A stretch of DNA of 64,000 nt. It comes from Denitratimonas tolerans. GTDB taxonomy: Bacteria; Pseudomonadota; Gammaproteobacteria; Xanthomonadales; Xanthomonadaceae. The stretch spans positions 127,670 to 191,669 of the forward strand of contig NZ_JBBDHC010000005.1 of the NCBI RefSeq assembly GCF_037203605.1, written 5' to 3'. Positions 15,967-24,145 of this stretch are shown piece by piece; the stretch's first letter is position 1, and the number at the start of each line of letters is the position of its first letter. The position numbers and the translations under genes are program-made. Below the pieces are notes generated by a model, which searched no databases, was not told the origin of the DNA, and was given only the letters and a program-made list of their open reading frames with translations.

Positions 15967-18900
15967 TCACAGTTCGCCGCCGCCGAACCTGTGGGTGTAC
16001 TGCAGGTAGAAGCTGCGGCCCTGGGTGTCGAACCAGGAGATGTCGTAGTACGGATAGCTGGTGTAGGTTGGGTCGACCGGCGGCATCTTGTCGAACAGGT
16101 TGACCACGGTCAGCGATAGCTGCGAACGACCGGTGAAGGCGTACTGCAGGTTGCCGTTGTAGCGCCACGTCGCAGGGATCGTCGGGCCCGGATCGCCGTC
16201 TTCCCACACCTGATCGTACGACCACCCGTTGGGCAGGCGGCCGATGCGGGTGCCCTGGACCGACGCCGCCCATGCGCTGCGCGACCAGGACAGGCGCACG
16301 CTGCTCTTGGTGCGCGGGATGTCGTAGCCGCTGTTCACCGCGAACATGTCGATCACCGGGGCGTCGGAATAGAGCCGGATCTCGTGGCGGTCCACCCAGG
16401 TGTGCTGGGCACTGAGGCGGAAGGTGCCGATGGGGCTGTCCCAGCGGACGTTGGCGCTGGCGTCCGCGCCGCTGGTGGTCTCGCGCGCGACGTTGACGGG
16501 GTTGACGTGGACGCCGTAGATCGCGCCGCCCGCGGTGCGGGTGATGCGCGACAGCATGTCGGCGCAGGTTTCCGGGCTGCCGCCGGCATTGCCGAGGCGG
16601 CAGTCCCGCTCCCAGCGCATCACGTCGTTGGCGCGCATGTCCTGGACCTGATCGCGCATGTCGATGTCGAACCAGTCGAGCGAGAGGTCCAGGAACGAGG
16701 TCGGCGACCACACCAGGCCCATTGTCCACGACGTGCTGGTCTCGGGCTCGAGATCCTTGCTGCCAGTGCGGCTGCGGATGATGCCCTCGTCGCTGTAGCT
16801 GCAGTCCTCGATGCTCTCGTCAGGCTCCTCGCTGGCGCAGCGGTAGTAGTCGATGACCGAGGTTTCATCGTTGCCCGGGCCGGCGAAGACGTAGTGCAGG
16901 TCGGGCGCGCGGAAGGCGGTGCCGTAGGAGCCGCGGACCAGCAGGCTGTCGAGCGGGCGCCACTCCAGGCCGGTGCTCCAGGTGAACTTGCCGGGGCTGC
17001 GTCCCGCGAAGCGGTACTGGTCCTGGCGGCCGGCGACGCTGAGGCTGAGGGTATCGAGCACGGGCATGCGCAGTTCGCCGGCGACCGCCCAGCGGTTGCG
17101 GCTGCCCTTGCCGTCGGAATCCTTCCAGCTGTAGTAGTAGTACTGCGTCGCCAGCGGATCGGGCTTCAGGTCATAGCCCTGGTGTCCCACTTCTGCCGTC
17201 GCCGAGAAGCCCGCCGCGCCGCCGCGCAGTTCGAACAGTTCGGCCTGGGTCAGGGTGAAGGAGAGGGTCTGGCTGTCGGACTGCGGATGGTAGGTGGTGT
17301 AGGCGAAAATGCTGTCGTACTCGCTCCGGCTCAGCGGGGTGTAGAGGCGGTTCGGATCGGCATTGAAGATGGGGTATTCGTCGCCGCGCCAGGTGTGGCT
17401 GCCCGGCTGCTGCTCGCCCAGGAACAGCCGGTTGGCGCTCGCGGCCACGATCTGCGGCCAGCTGATCCTGGCCTTGTACTGCGAATGGCTGAAGGCCGCC
17501 TCGTAATCCCAGTTGCCCCGGAGGATGCCTTTGAAGCCGGTGGTCAGGCCGAAGGTGTCCTGGGTGGTGTCGACCATGCCGCTGTCGAGGCCGCCCATTT
17601 CCTCCAGGGTGAAGCGGCGCTGCCAGTACTCGATCTGCTCGGTGGCCTGGTTGTAGAAATATCCCTCCTCGTTGCCGTCGGGCATCATCAGCGACCAGGT
17701 GCGCGGCGCGCGGAACAGGGACACCTTGTGGTGGCCGGCCTGCACGTCGGCGAACCACTCGCTGCCGTTGCCCAGTTGATAGCTCATCGAGGCATAGCCG
17801 TTGGCACCGCGCCGCTCGCTGATCATGGTGCGATAGGCCACGCCGCGCTCGCTGCCGCAGTAGTTGCCGTAGTTGCGCCGATAGGCGTAGCCCATCGTGC
17901 CGCCGTTGAGGTGCGAGAGCGCGGCGCAGGTGTCCTCGCCCGGGTCGAGGTAGTCGTCCCACCAGTCGGTGATCAAAAAGTCGCGCGGCGGGTAGCCGTA
18001 GCGCGCGGGGTTGGGCGCATCGGCGCTCGAATCCTGCTGCTCGCGCTGGTAACCCCAGAGCGGGCGCTGGTCGCGGTATTCCAGCCCGGCGACCAGGTTG
18101 AAGTTGCCGCGGGAAAAACCGCTGGAGAGGTTCAGCACGCTCGACTGCCCGCCGCCTTCCTCTGTCCAGCCGTAGCGGTAGTCGATCGTGGTGCCGTCGG
18201 CCTGCTTCTTCAGGATGAAGTTGACCACGCCGGAAATGGCGTCCGAGCCGTAGATGGCCGAGGCGCTTCCGGTGAGAATCTCCACCCGGTCGATCATGCC
18301 CAGCGGGATGCTGGAGATGTCGGTGAAATTGCTGCGGCCCTGGAAGGGCAGGGGAAAGTCGGCGATGCGGCGACCGTTGACCAGCACCAGGGTATGGTTC
18401 GGGCCGAGGCCGCGCAGGTCGACCTGCTGGGCACCGGGCGAAAAATCGGCACCGCCGGCCGATTGCTGGCTCTGGGTTTCGCCGCCGTTGACGGTGAGCG
18501 AGCGCAGGAGGTCGGGGATGGTGGTGAAGCCGCTGGCCTTGATTTCCTGCGCCGTGACTACCGAAATCGGGGCCGGACCTTCGACCTGCGCGCGCGGGAT
18601 GCGCGAGCCAGTGACCTGGATGGTCTCCAGGGTTTCCGGTTCCTCCTGCACCGGCGCGGGCGGCGGTGCGGGCGTGTCGATCTGGACCGCGGCCTCGGCG
18701 GAACGGCTATCGGATGCGGGCGCGCCGGCCAGGACCAGCACCGCGCCGGAGTCATCCCGATTCGCCCGCAGCCCGCTGCCTGCAAGCAGCTGTTGCAGCG
18801 CCTGGTCGGCGCTGGCGGCACCGCGCGCGCCGCCGGTCCGGTGTCCGCGCACCTGCTCGGCACGGTAGACCAGCTGCAGGTCCGACTGCCGCGCCAGCGC

Positions 18901-19023
18901 GTTGAGGGCCGTCGCCAGATCGCCGGCAGGCACGTCGAACGGGCCGGGCGGCGTTTGCGCCTGGGCCGCCAGCGCGGCGGAGCAGGCCAGGCTCAGGAGC
19001 AGGTGTCGGATCGGATAGCGCAT
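15967..19023 (-). CDS. TonB-dependent outer-membrane receptor with STN signalling domain
   Basis: Outer-membrane transducer of the FecA type, 1018 aa from the ATG at 19023 (MRYPIRHLLLSLACSAALAAQA, a signal peptide). An STN domain (about 25-95) starts FDVPAGDLATALNALARQSD. The plug (about 150-290) contains VTGSRIPRAQVEGPAPISVV and ASAIYGSDAISGVVNFI. A 22-strand barrel follows. It ends YTHRFGGGEL, so the terminal aromatic beta-signal is followed by five extra residues. With the adjacent FecR and FecI-type genes it forms a surface-signalling set. The neighbouring cyanophycinase fusion suggests a peptide ligand; this is inference. Confidence 0.88.
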   Translation of the reverse strand: MRYPIRHLLLSLACSAALAAQAQTPPGPFDVPAGDLATALNALARQSDLQLVYRAEQVRGHRTGGARGAASADQALQQLLAGSGLRANRDDSGAVLVLAGAPASDSRSAEAAVQIDTPAPPPAPVQEEPETLETIQVTGSRIPRAQVEGPAPISVVTAQEIKASGFTTIPDLLRSLTVNGGETQSQQSAGGADFSPGAQQVDLRGLGPNHTLVLVNGRRIADFPLPFQGRSNFTDISSIPLGMIDRVEILTGSASAIYGSDAISGVVNFILKKQADGTTIDYRYGWTEEGGGQSSVLNLSSGFSRGNFNLVAGLEYRDQRPLWGYQREQQDSSADAPNPARYGYPPRDFLITDWWDDYLDPGEDTCAALSHLNGGTMGYAYRRNYGNYCGSERGVAYRTMISERRGANGYASMSYQLGNGSEWFADVQAGHHKVSLFRAPRTWSLMMPDGNEEGYFYNQATEQIEYWQRRFTLEEMGGLDSGMVDTTQDTFGLTTGFKGILRGNWDYEAAFSHSQYKARISWPQIVAASANRLFLGEQQPGSHTWRGDEYPIFNADPNRLYTPLSRSEYDSIFAYTTYHPQSDSQTLSFTLTQAELFELRGGAAGFSATAEVGHQGYDLKPDPLATQYYYYSWKDSDGKGSRNRWAVAGELRMPVLDTLSLSVAGRQDQYRFAGRSPGKFTWSTGLEWRPLDSLLVRGSYGTAFRAPDLHYVFAGPGNDETSVIDYYRCASEEPDESIEDCSYSDEGIIRSRTGSKDLEPETSTSWTMGLVWSPTSFLDLSLDWFDIDMRDQVQDMRANDVMRWERDCRLGNAGGSPETCADMLSRITRTAGGAIYGVHVNPVNVARETTSGADASANVRWDSPIGTFRLSAQHTWVDRHEIRLYSDAPVIDMFAVNSGYDIPRTKSSVRLSWSRSAWAASVQGTRIGRLPNGWSYDQVWEDGDPGPTIPATWRYNGNLQYAFTGRSQLSLTVVNLFDKMPPVDPTYTSYPYYDISWFDTQGRSFYLQYTHRFGGGEL

Positions 19024-19115
19024 GATGTTTTCCCCAGTGAGGCGCTCGGGGCGGCGCCTTTCAGGAGGGATGACGAACAAGCGATGCCGATCCCGCCCCG
19101 CGCGTCGGCATCGCT

Positions 19116-20186
19116 TCAAAGCGAGTGCAGGACGATGCGGTCGGGCAGGCGCTCGGCCCGTACCGGAAAACCGCGCTCCAGCAGGTGGATGAAACCCTCG
19201 AGATTGTCCCAGCGGAAGTTTCCGCCGATCCGGAGGTCCGCCACGCGGGCGTCGGCCAGCTCCAGTTTGCGCAGGTTGAAGCGGTTGAATTCGGCGGCGG
19301 CGTTGGCGAGCGAGGTATCGTCGAAGCCGAGGTAGCCGCTGCGCCATTCCAGCAGGCGCTCGGCCTCGGCCGGCGTCATGGATTCGATCCGTACGCCCGC
19401 GCCGTCGGCGAAGGCGACGTGGCCGGCCGAGAGCAGGGTTACGGGCGGCGCGATGCCGTTGCCGTCGGCATCGCGTTCGAATCTGACGCGGCCTTCGGTC
19501 ACCACCACCCGCGCGTCCGGGCCGGCGCGACGCACCGAGAAGCGGGTACCGACGGCGGTGATGCGGGTGGCATCCAGCGCCACCACGAAGGGCCGGGCCG
19601 GGTCGTGGGCCACGGTGAAGATCGCTTCGCCCTGCAGCAGCCGCACGCTGCGGCGGCGGCGCTTCATGGTCACCTCGATGCGGCTGTCGCTGCTCAGGGT
19701 CACCCGTGTGCCGTCGGCCAGCGCGACCGATTCGACCTGTCCCAGACTACTGGCGAACAGCGCGTGATGCCGACCTCCGGCCTGCCAGCCGAGGACGCCG
19801 GCGACGCCGACGGCCGCCAGCACCAGCATCGCCGCGATGCCGCGCCTCCAGCCGCCGCCGCCGTCGTCCGGGCGGTGGTAGGTCATGTGGATACCGCGCA
19901 GGTCCGGCGGGAACGGCGGCATGACGCCATCACCGGCCGGCGCGGCACCGTACTCGTGCCAATTGCCGCGTTCGGGAACGTGGCCCGACGGGATTCCCGC
20001 CCCCAGCGCGCGCAGGCGAGCGGCCTCGCTCCAGGCTTCCTGCAGGCGCAGGAAGGCAATCCGATGTGCGGTGGATTCCTGCAGCCAGGCGCGCAGCTGC
20101 GCCTCCTCGCGCGCAGTCCAGCGGCCCGATTCGCGCTGCGCGAGCCAGCGCGATGCCTCGCGCTCAGTCTCCGCCGTGCTGGTCAT
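19116..20186 (-). CDS. FecR-type anti-sigma regulator
   Basis: Inner-membrane signal relay between the STN receptor and the ECF sigma factor, 356 aa. The start ATG at 20186 lies inside the sigma gene's end (23-bp overlap) and begins MTSTAETEREASRWLAQRE, the FecR N-terminal (DUF4880-like) domain with TAREEAQLRAWLQESTAHR. One transmembrane helix (AAMLVLAAVGVAGVLGWQAG, near residue 110) is followed by a periplasmic FecR domain. That domain contains GEAIFTVAHDPARPFVVALD and ends with a secretin/TonB-like short-N segment (GYLGFDDTSLANAAAEFNR). Confidence 0.88.
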   Translation of the reverse strand: MTSTAETEREASRWLAQRESGRWTAREEAQLRAWLQESTAHRIAFLRLQEAWSEAARLRALGAGIPSGHVPERGNWHEYGAAPAGDGVMPPFPPDLRGIHMTYHRPDDGGGGWRRGIAAMLVLAAVGVAGVLGWQAGGRHHALFASSLGQVESVALADGTRVTLSSDSRIEVTMKRRRRSVRLLQGEAIFTVAHDPARPFVVALDATRITAVGTRFSVRRAGPDARVVVTEGRVRFERDADGNGIAPPVTLLSAGHVAFADGAGVRIESMTPAEAERLLEWRSGYLGFDDTSLANAAAEFNRFNLRKLELADARVADLRIGGNFRWDNLEGFIHLLERGFPVRAERLPDRIVLHSL

Positions 20187-20742
20187 GCCGCGCCTCCCGC
20201 TGGCTCGCTCCGGGCGTTTCGCGCCCTGCCGCACTGCCGTAGAGGCGGTCGGCAAGCAGGCGCATTCCCTTGGCAAGGTGTTTTTCCACGGTTTTCTCGG
20301 CGATGCCCAGATGGCGGGCGACGTCCTTTTGCGGCAGTTCCTCCACCCGGCGCAGCCACACCACCTCGCGGCAGCGGTCGGGCAGGGCGTCGAAGGCTTC
20401 GGCCAGTCGCCTGAGCAGCTGGCGACCGCCCGCCCAGCGTTCGGGCGAGACGTCCTCGATCAGGTAGACGTTCGAAGATTCCAAATCACCCATCGCCTCG
20501 ATCGACACCACCTTCTGCCGCCGGATCCGGTCGGCCATCAGATTGCGCGCGGTGGTGAAAAGGAAGGCGCGCGGGGACAGCGGGCGCTCGCGCAGCGCCG
20601 CTTCGTAGACGCGCACGTAGATTTCCTGGCGCAGGTCCGCGACCTCGTCGCGCTGGTTCCATCGCCGGAGCAGGAAGTGCATGAGCGCCGGCTCGTGCAC
20701 GAGCACCTCGGAGGCAAACCAGCGGTCAAGGTCATTGAGCAT
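20164..20742 (-). CDS. ECF RNA polymerase sigma factor, FecI-type
   Basis: Sigma factor of 192 aa with region 2 (DLRQEIYVRVYEAALRER and PRAFLFTTARNLMADRIRRQ) and region 4 (ALPDRCREVVWLRRVEELPQ then KDVARHLGIAEKTVEKHLAKG). The gene order sigma-FecR-TonB receptor on one strand is the classic cell-surface signalling layout. The sigma likely activates the receptor gene and perhaps the divergent cyanophycinase fusion, which starts 100 bp away. The C-terminal extension after region 4 is long and polar, and part of it is overlapped by fecR. Confidence 0.88.
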   Translation of the reverse strand: MLNDLDRWFASEVLVHEPALMHFLLRRWNQRDEVADLRQEIYVRVYEAALRERPLSPRAFLFTTARNLMADRIRRQKVVSIEAMGDLESSNVYLIEDVSPERWAGGRQLLRRLAEAFDALPDRCREVVWLRRVEELPQKDVARHLGIAEKTVEKHLAKGMRLLADRLYGSAAGRETPGASQREARHDQHGGD

Positions 20743-20785
20743 GCGGGCACTCTAGCGCAGAGCGATGGTGCCGCGGCATGGGGGA

Positions 20786-20844
20786 ATCGGACGGGCGATT
20801 CGTCTACATTGGACGAGCCGCCATCGTGGCGGAACCCGTCCGAT
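20786..20844 (+). promoter_or_regulatory. Candidate structured leader (three-way junction) of the cyanophycinase fusion
   Basis: In the + strand RNA a perfect 10-bp stem (20786-20795 with 20835-20844) would enclose two hairpins. The first is TCGTC (20800-20804) with GACGA (20812-20816), loop 7 nt. The second is CCGCC (20818-20822) with GGCGG (20828-20832), loop ATCGT. The junction linkers are only 4, 1 and 2 nt. The structure ends directly before GGGAAA (20845-20850), a possible ribosome-binding site for ATG 20858, and it contains ATG 20843 in its closing strand. No known riboswitch class was recognised. Alternatively the outer arms are a DNA operator for the divergent promoters. Confidence 0.4.
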
Positions 20845-22807
20845 GGGAAACATGCACATGCAAAAAGCTGGCCTCCGGTTTGCGACGCATCTGGCTTTGG
20901 GTTTCATCTGCCTGCTCTTGGCGGGGCAGGCGCTGGCGGCGGGGCGGTTCGATCACCACGTCATCGGCGACCTGCGCGCCCGCACGCCCGGTGCGGTGGA
21001 ACCGGGCCTGCTGCTGATGGGCGGCGGCGACCGCAATCTCGAGGCGCTGCGCTGGTTCATGGGCAAGGCCGGCCACGGCCACATCGTGGTGCTGCGCGCC
21101 TCGCAGGGTGGCGAGATCGGCGAAGAGTTCTTCAACGAGGTCGGCGGCATCGCCTCGGTGGAAACGTTCGTGTTCCATGATCGGGAAGCCGCCTTCGACA
21201 AAGCCATTCTCAAACGCCTCCGGCGTGCCGACGGCATCTTCATCGCCGGAGGCGACCAGTCGCGCTACGTGCGCTACTGGCGCGGCACGCCCGTGGCCGA
21301 AACGCTGGACGCCCACGTCCGCGCCGGCAAGCCGCTGGGCGGCACCAGCGCCGGGCTGGCGATCCTGGGCGAATACCTCTACGGCGCGATGGACGGAGGC
21401 AGCCTCATCAGCCCCAATGCGCTGGCCGATCCGCACGGCGCGGAAAACACCATCGAAAGCGGTTTTCTCCATATCGCCGCGCTGCACGGATTCGTCACCG
21501 ACACGCATTTTTCCGAACGCAATCGCCTGGGTCGCCTGTTCGCCTTCATCGCCAAGGCCGAGCGGATCGCTGGAAAGCCGATCCGCGGCCTGGGCGTGGA
21601 CGAGGATGCCGCCGTGGTGGTGGAGGGCGACGGCAGCGCGCGCGTGCATGCGACGGCACCGGGCGCGGGTGCGAGCCTGGTGCTGGGCGGCTTCCCCGAA
21701 ACCGCCGAGGACGATCCCCTGCACCTGCCGCGCGTCGAGGTGATCGGCGTGGGGCCGGATTCGCTGCTGCACCTGCCCTCCGCGCGGGTGGAGCGCCCAT
21801 CTTTCCGCCGCCACTACGCGGTCGATCGCGGCATCCTGATGGCGCTCGACCAGCCGCTGCTCGCCATCCACGGTGGCGCGGGTGTGGAAAAGGGCGACCT
21901 GTCGCCGGAGGACGCCGCCGCGGCGCGCGCCGCGCTCGAGGCGGCCCTGCGCGCGGGTCACGCGCGCCTGCGCGAGGGTGCGGCGGCGCTCGATGCCGTC
22001 ACCGCCGCCATCACCGTTCTGGAAGACGCGCCGCAGTTCAACGCCGCGCGCGGTGCGGTGTTCACCCACGATGGCCGCAACGAACTGGACACCTCGATCA
22101 TGGACGGTGCCAGCGGCAAGGCCGGTGCGGCGGCCGGTCTGCATCGGGTGAAAAACCCCATCCAGCTGGCGCGCGCCATCATGGACCACTCGCGCCACGT
22201 GATGATGGTGGGCGAAGGCGCGGAGAGGTTCGCGGCCGAGCAGGGCATCGAACTGGTCGATCCTTCCTGGTTCCGCACCGAGAAGCGCTGGGAACAGCTG
22301 CAGCGCGCACTGAAGGCCGAGACTGAATCGACCGCACGCGGCGAAGCGCCGATCAAGCTTCCCGGCAAGGCCTATTTCGGCACCGTGGGTGCGCTCGCAC
22401 TGGATGCCACAGGTCACCTGGCAGCAGGCACCTCGACCGGCGGCATGACCAACAAGCGTTACGGCCGCGTGGGCGACTCCCCCATCATCGGCGCGGGCAC
22501 CTGGGCTGACGCGCGCTGCGCGGTATCGGGCACCGGCTGGGGCGAGTTCTACATCCGCCATGCCGCCGCGCACGATATCTGCGCGCGCATGGCCTATGCC
22601 GGCCAGTCGCTGCAGCGCGCGGCCGATGCGGTGATCAACAAAGTCATCGTTGAAGCCGGCGGCGACGGTGGCGCGATCGCCCTGGCCGCCGATGGCACGG
22701 TGGCGTTTCCGTTCAATACCGAGGGCATGTACCGCGGCTGGATCGGTGCCGACGGAGTGCCGCATGTGGCGATCTTTGCGGACGAGGCGCTGTTGATGCC
22801 GCGGTGA
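20843..22807 (+). CDS. Secreted fusion: cyanophycinase (S51) + isoaspartyl peptidase/asparaginase (Ntn)
   Basis: Predicted exported two-enzyme protein, up to 654 aa. Starts at 20843, 20852 or 20858 are possible; GGGAAA at 20845 favours 20858. A signal peptide (hydrophobic core LALGFICLLLAGQALAAG) precedes an S51 cyanophycinase domain (about 35-325) with the nucleophile motif GGTSAGL (Ser169, counting from 20843). A type-2 asparaginase/isoaspartyl peptidase domain follows (about 338-654). It starts LLAIHGGAGVEKG, has the autoproteolysis and catalytic site GTVGALALD (Thr514), and then GGMTNKRYGRVGDSP. Together they should cut cyanophycin to beta-Asp-Arg and then to Asp plus Arg. It is divergent from the FecI/FecR/receptor set. 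Confidence 0.88.
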   Translation: MGNMHMQKAGLRFATHLALGFICLLLAGQALAAGRFDHHVIGDLRARTPGAVEPGLLLMGGGDRNLEALRWFMGKAGHGHIVVLRASQGGEIGEEFFNEVGGIASVETFVFHDREAAFDKAILKRLRRADGIFIAGGDQSRYVRYWRGTPVAETLDAHVRAGKPLGGTSAGLAILGEYLYGAMDGGSLISPNALADPHGAENTIESGFLHIAALHGFVTDTHFSERNRLGRLFAFIAKAERIAGKPIRGLGVDEDAAVVVEGDGSARVHATAPGAGASLVLGGFPETAEDDPLHLPRVEVIGVGPDSLLHLPSARVERPSFRRHYAVDRGILMALDQPLLAIHGGAGVEKGDLSPEDAAAARAALEAALRAGHARLREGAAALDAVTAAITVLEDAPQFNAARGAVFTHDGRNELDTSIMDGASGKAGAAAGLHRVKNPIQLARAIMDHSRHVMMVGEGAERFAAEQGIELVDPSWFRTEKRWEQLQRALKAETESTARGEAPIKLPGKAYFGTVGALALDATGHLAAGTSTGGMTNKRYGRVGDSPIIGAGTWADARCAVSGTGWGEFYIRHAAAHDICARMAYAGQSLQRAADAVINKVIVEAGGDGGAIALAADGTVAFPFNTEGMYRGWIGADGVPHVAIFADEALLMPR

Positions 22808-22988
22808 GGGGCGGTGTCGGCGGGTTTTTGCCTGGCGCGCGGCTTCTTTCGCCTGCGCTTGGGTACTGTCGCAGGGTTTCGACCGCCTCGGCGGCCGCCG
22901 GGGATGGCGAAATCCTGCGACCACGCACAGTCAGAAGCAAAAAAACCACACAGGGCAGGTCAAACCTGCGAAGCGCCAGACCTCCGGC

Positions 22989-23243
22989 TCAGGACACCGG
23001 CAGCGCCCGCATCCGCTGGATCAGCGCATCGAGCTCAGGGTCTTCCGGCCGCTCGCGGCCCAGCAGCCAAGGCCACAGGCGGGTGTCCTCGCACTCCAGC
23101 AGGCGGACATAGCTGGCGCGCTCGGCGGCATCGGCCTGCGACCAGCGCTGGTCGAGGTAGCGGCGCAGCAGGAGGTCCAACTCCATCATCCCGCGTCGGC
23201 TGCGCCAGCGGATGCGGGAGAACAGTTCGGATTCGTCGCTCAC
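22989..23243 (-). CDS. sdhE: SdhE, FAD assembly factor of succinate dehydrogenase
   Basis: Small alpha-helical protein of 84 aa that promotes covalent flavinylation of SdhA. It contains the conserved RGMMELD motif (RGxxE, about residues 17-23) and the family end segment FSRIRWRSRRG...LLRRYLDQRW. It is the last gene of the sdh operon, 19 bp after sdhB. In E. coli sdhE sits next to ygfX; no ygfX-like gene is seen here. The following 180 bp contain nothing recognisable. Confidence 0.93.
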   Translation of the reverse strand: MSDESELFSRIRWRSRRGMMELDLLLRRYLDQRWSQADAAERASYVRLLECEDTRLWPWLLGRERPEDPELDALIQRMRALPVS

Positions 23244-23262
23244 GAGGATCGGGCGTCGCGGC

Positions 23263-24048
23263 TCAGACGCCGCGACGCTCCACGATGAGCTTCTTGATTT
23301 CCGCGATCGCCTTGGCCGGGTTCAGGCCCTTGGGGCAGGTGCGGGTGCAGTTCATGATGGTATGGCAGCGGTAGAGCTTGAACGGGTCTTCCAGCTCGTC
23401 CAGACGCGCGCCGGTGTCCTCGTCGCGCGAATCGATGATCCAGCGGTAGGCCTGCAGCAGGATGGCCGGACCGAGGTAGCGGTCGCCGTTCCACCAGTAG
23501 CTCGGGCAGGCGGTGGAGCAGCAGGCGCACAGGATGCACTCGTAGAGTCCGTCGAGTTTTTTGCGGTCGGCCGGGGACTGCAGTCGCTCCTTGGTCGGCG
23601 TCGGACTCTGGGTGCGGACCCAGGGACGGATCGAGGCGTATTGGGCGTAGAAGTGAGTGAGGTCGGGGACCAGATCCTTGACCACCGGCATGTGCGGCAG
23701 CGGGTAGAGCGGGACCTCTTCCTTGGCGCAGTCGGCGATCTCGCGCGTGCAGGCCAGGGTGTTGGTGCCGTCGATGTTCATCGCGCACGAACCGCAGATG
23801 CCTTCGCGGCAGGAGCGGCGGAAGGTGAGCGTCGGATCGACCTCGTTCTTGATCTTGATCAGCGCATCCAGAACCATCGGCCCGCAGCTGCCCAGATCCA
23901 CCTCGTAGGTGTCGGTACGCGGGTTGGCGTCGTCGTCCGGACTCCAGCGGTAGATCTTGAAGGTGCGCACCGGGCCCTTGGGGTTCTCCACCGGGTAGTG
24001 CTTGCCCTTCTGGACGCGGGAGTTTCTGGGAAGTCGGAAGTCGGCCAT
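23263..24048 (-). CDS. sdhB: Succinate dehydrogenase iron-sulfur subunit
   Basis: Electron-transfer subunit of complex II, 261 aa. The [2Fe-2S] ligands are in SCREGICGSCAMNIDG, and the [4Fe-4S] and [3Fe-4S] ligands are in CILCACCSTACPSYWW and CHTIMNCTRTCPKGLNP. It works with SdhA on the cytoplasmic face and with SdhC/SdhD in the membrane, feeding the quinone pool. It is separated from sdhA by 97 bp holding degenerate GATTCCC repeats, an unusually wide gap for these two genes. Confidence 0.96.
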   Translation of the reverse strand: MADFRLPRNSRVQKGKHYPVENPKGPVRTFKIYRWSPDDDANPRTDTYEVDLGSCGPMVLDALIKIKNEVDPTLTFRRSCREGICGSCAMNIDGTNTLACTREIADCAKEEVPLYPLPHMPVVKDLVPDLTHFYAQYASIRPWVRTQSPTPTKERLQSPADRKKLDGLYECILCACCSTACPSYWWNGDRYLGPAILLQAYRWIIDSRDEDTGARLDELEDPFKLYRCHTIMNCTRTCPKGLNPAKAIAEIKKLIVERRGV

Positions 24049-24060
24049 GGTTTCGGATCC

Positions 24061-24143
24061 GGGAATCGTGAATGGAGGATGGTGGGACGGGGAGGCGGGG
24101 TTCAGGCTTTTTCGATTCCCGATTCCCGACTCCCGATTCCCGC
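24061..24143. repeat. GGGAATC-type degenerate repeats (between sdhA and sdhB)
   Basis: Several head-to-tail copies of GATTCCC/GACTCCC (about 24114-24142) face one or two imperfect GGGAATCG units (about 24060-24075), so part of the gap can fold back on itself. The same word family occurs at 47852-47880. Such intergenic repeats are common in Xanthomonas relatives. Confidence 0.6.
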
Positions 24144-24145
24144 CA

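Noticed and set aside
20786..20844. Assignment of the leader to a known guanidine or ykkC-type riboswitch
   Set aside because: Loop sequences do not match the ACGR loops of guanidine-II or other conserved elements I know; kept as an unassigned structure.
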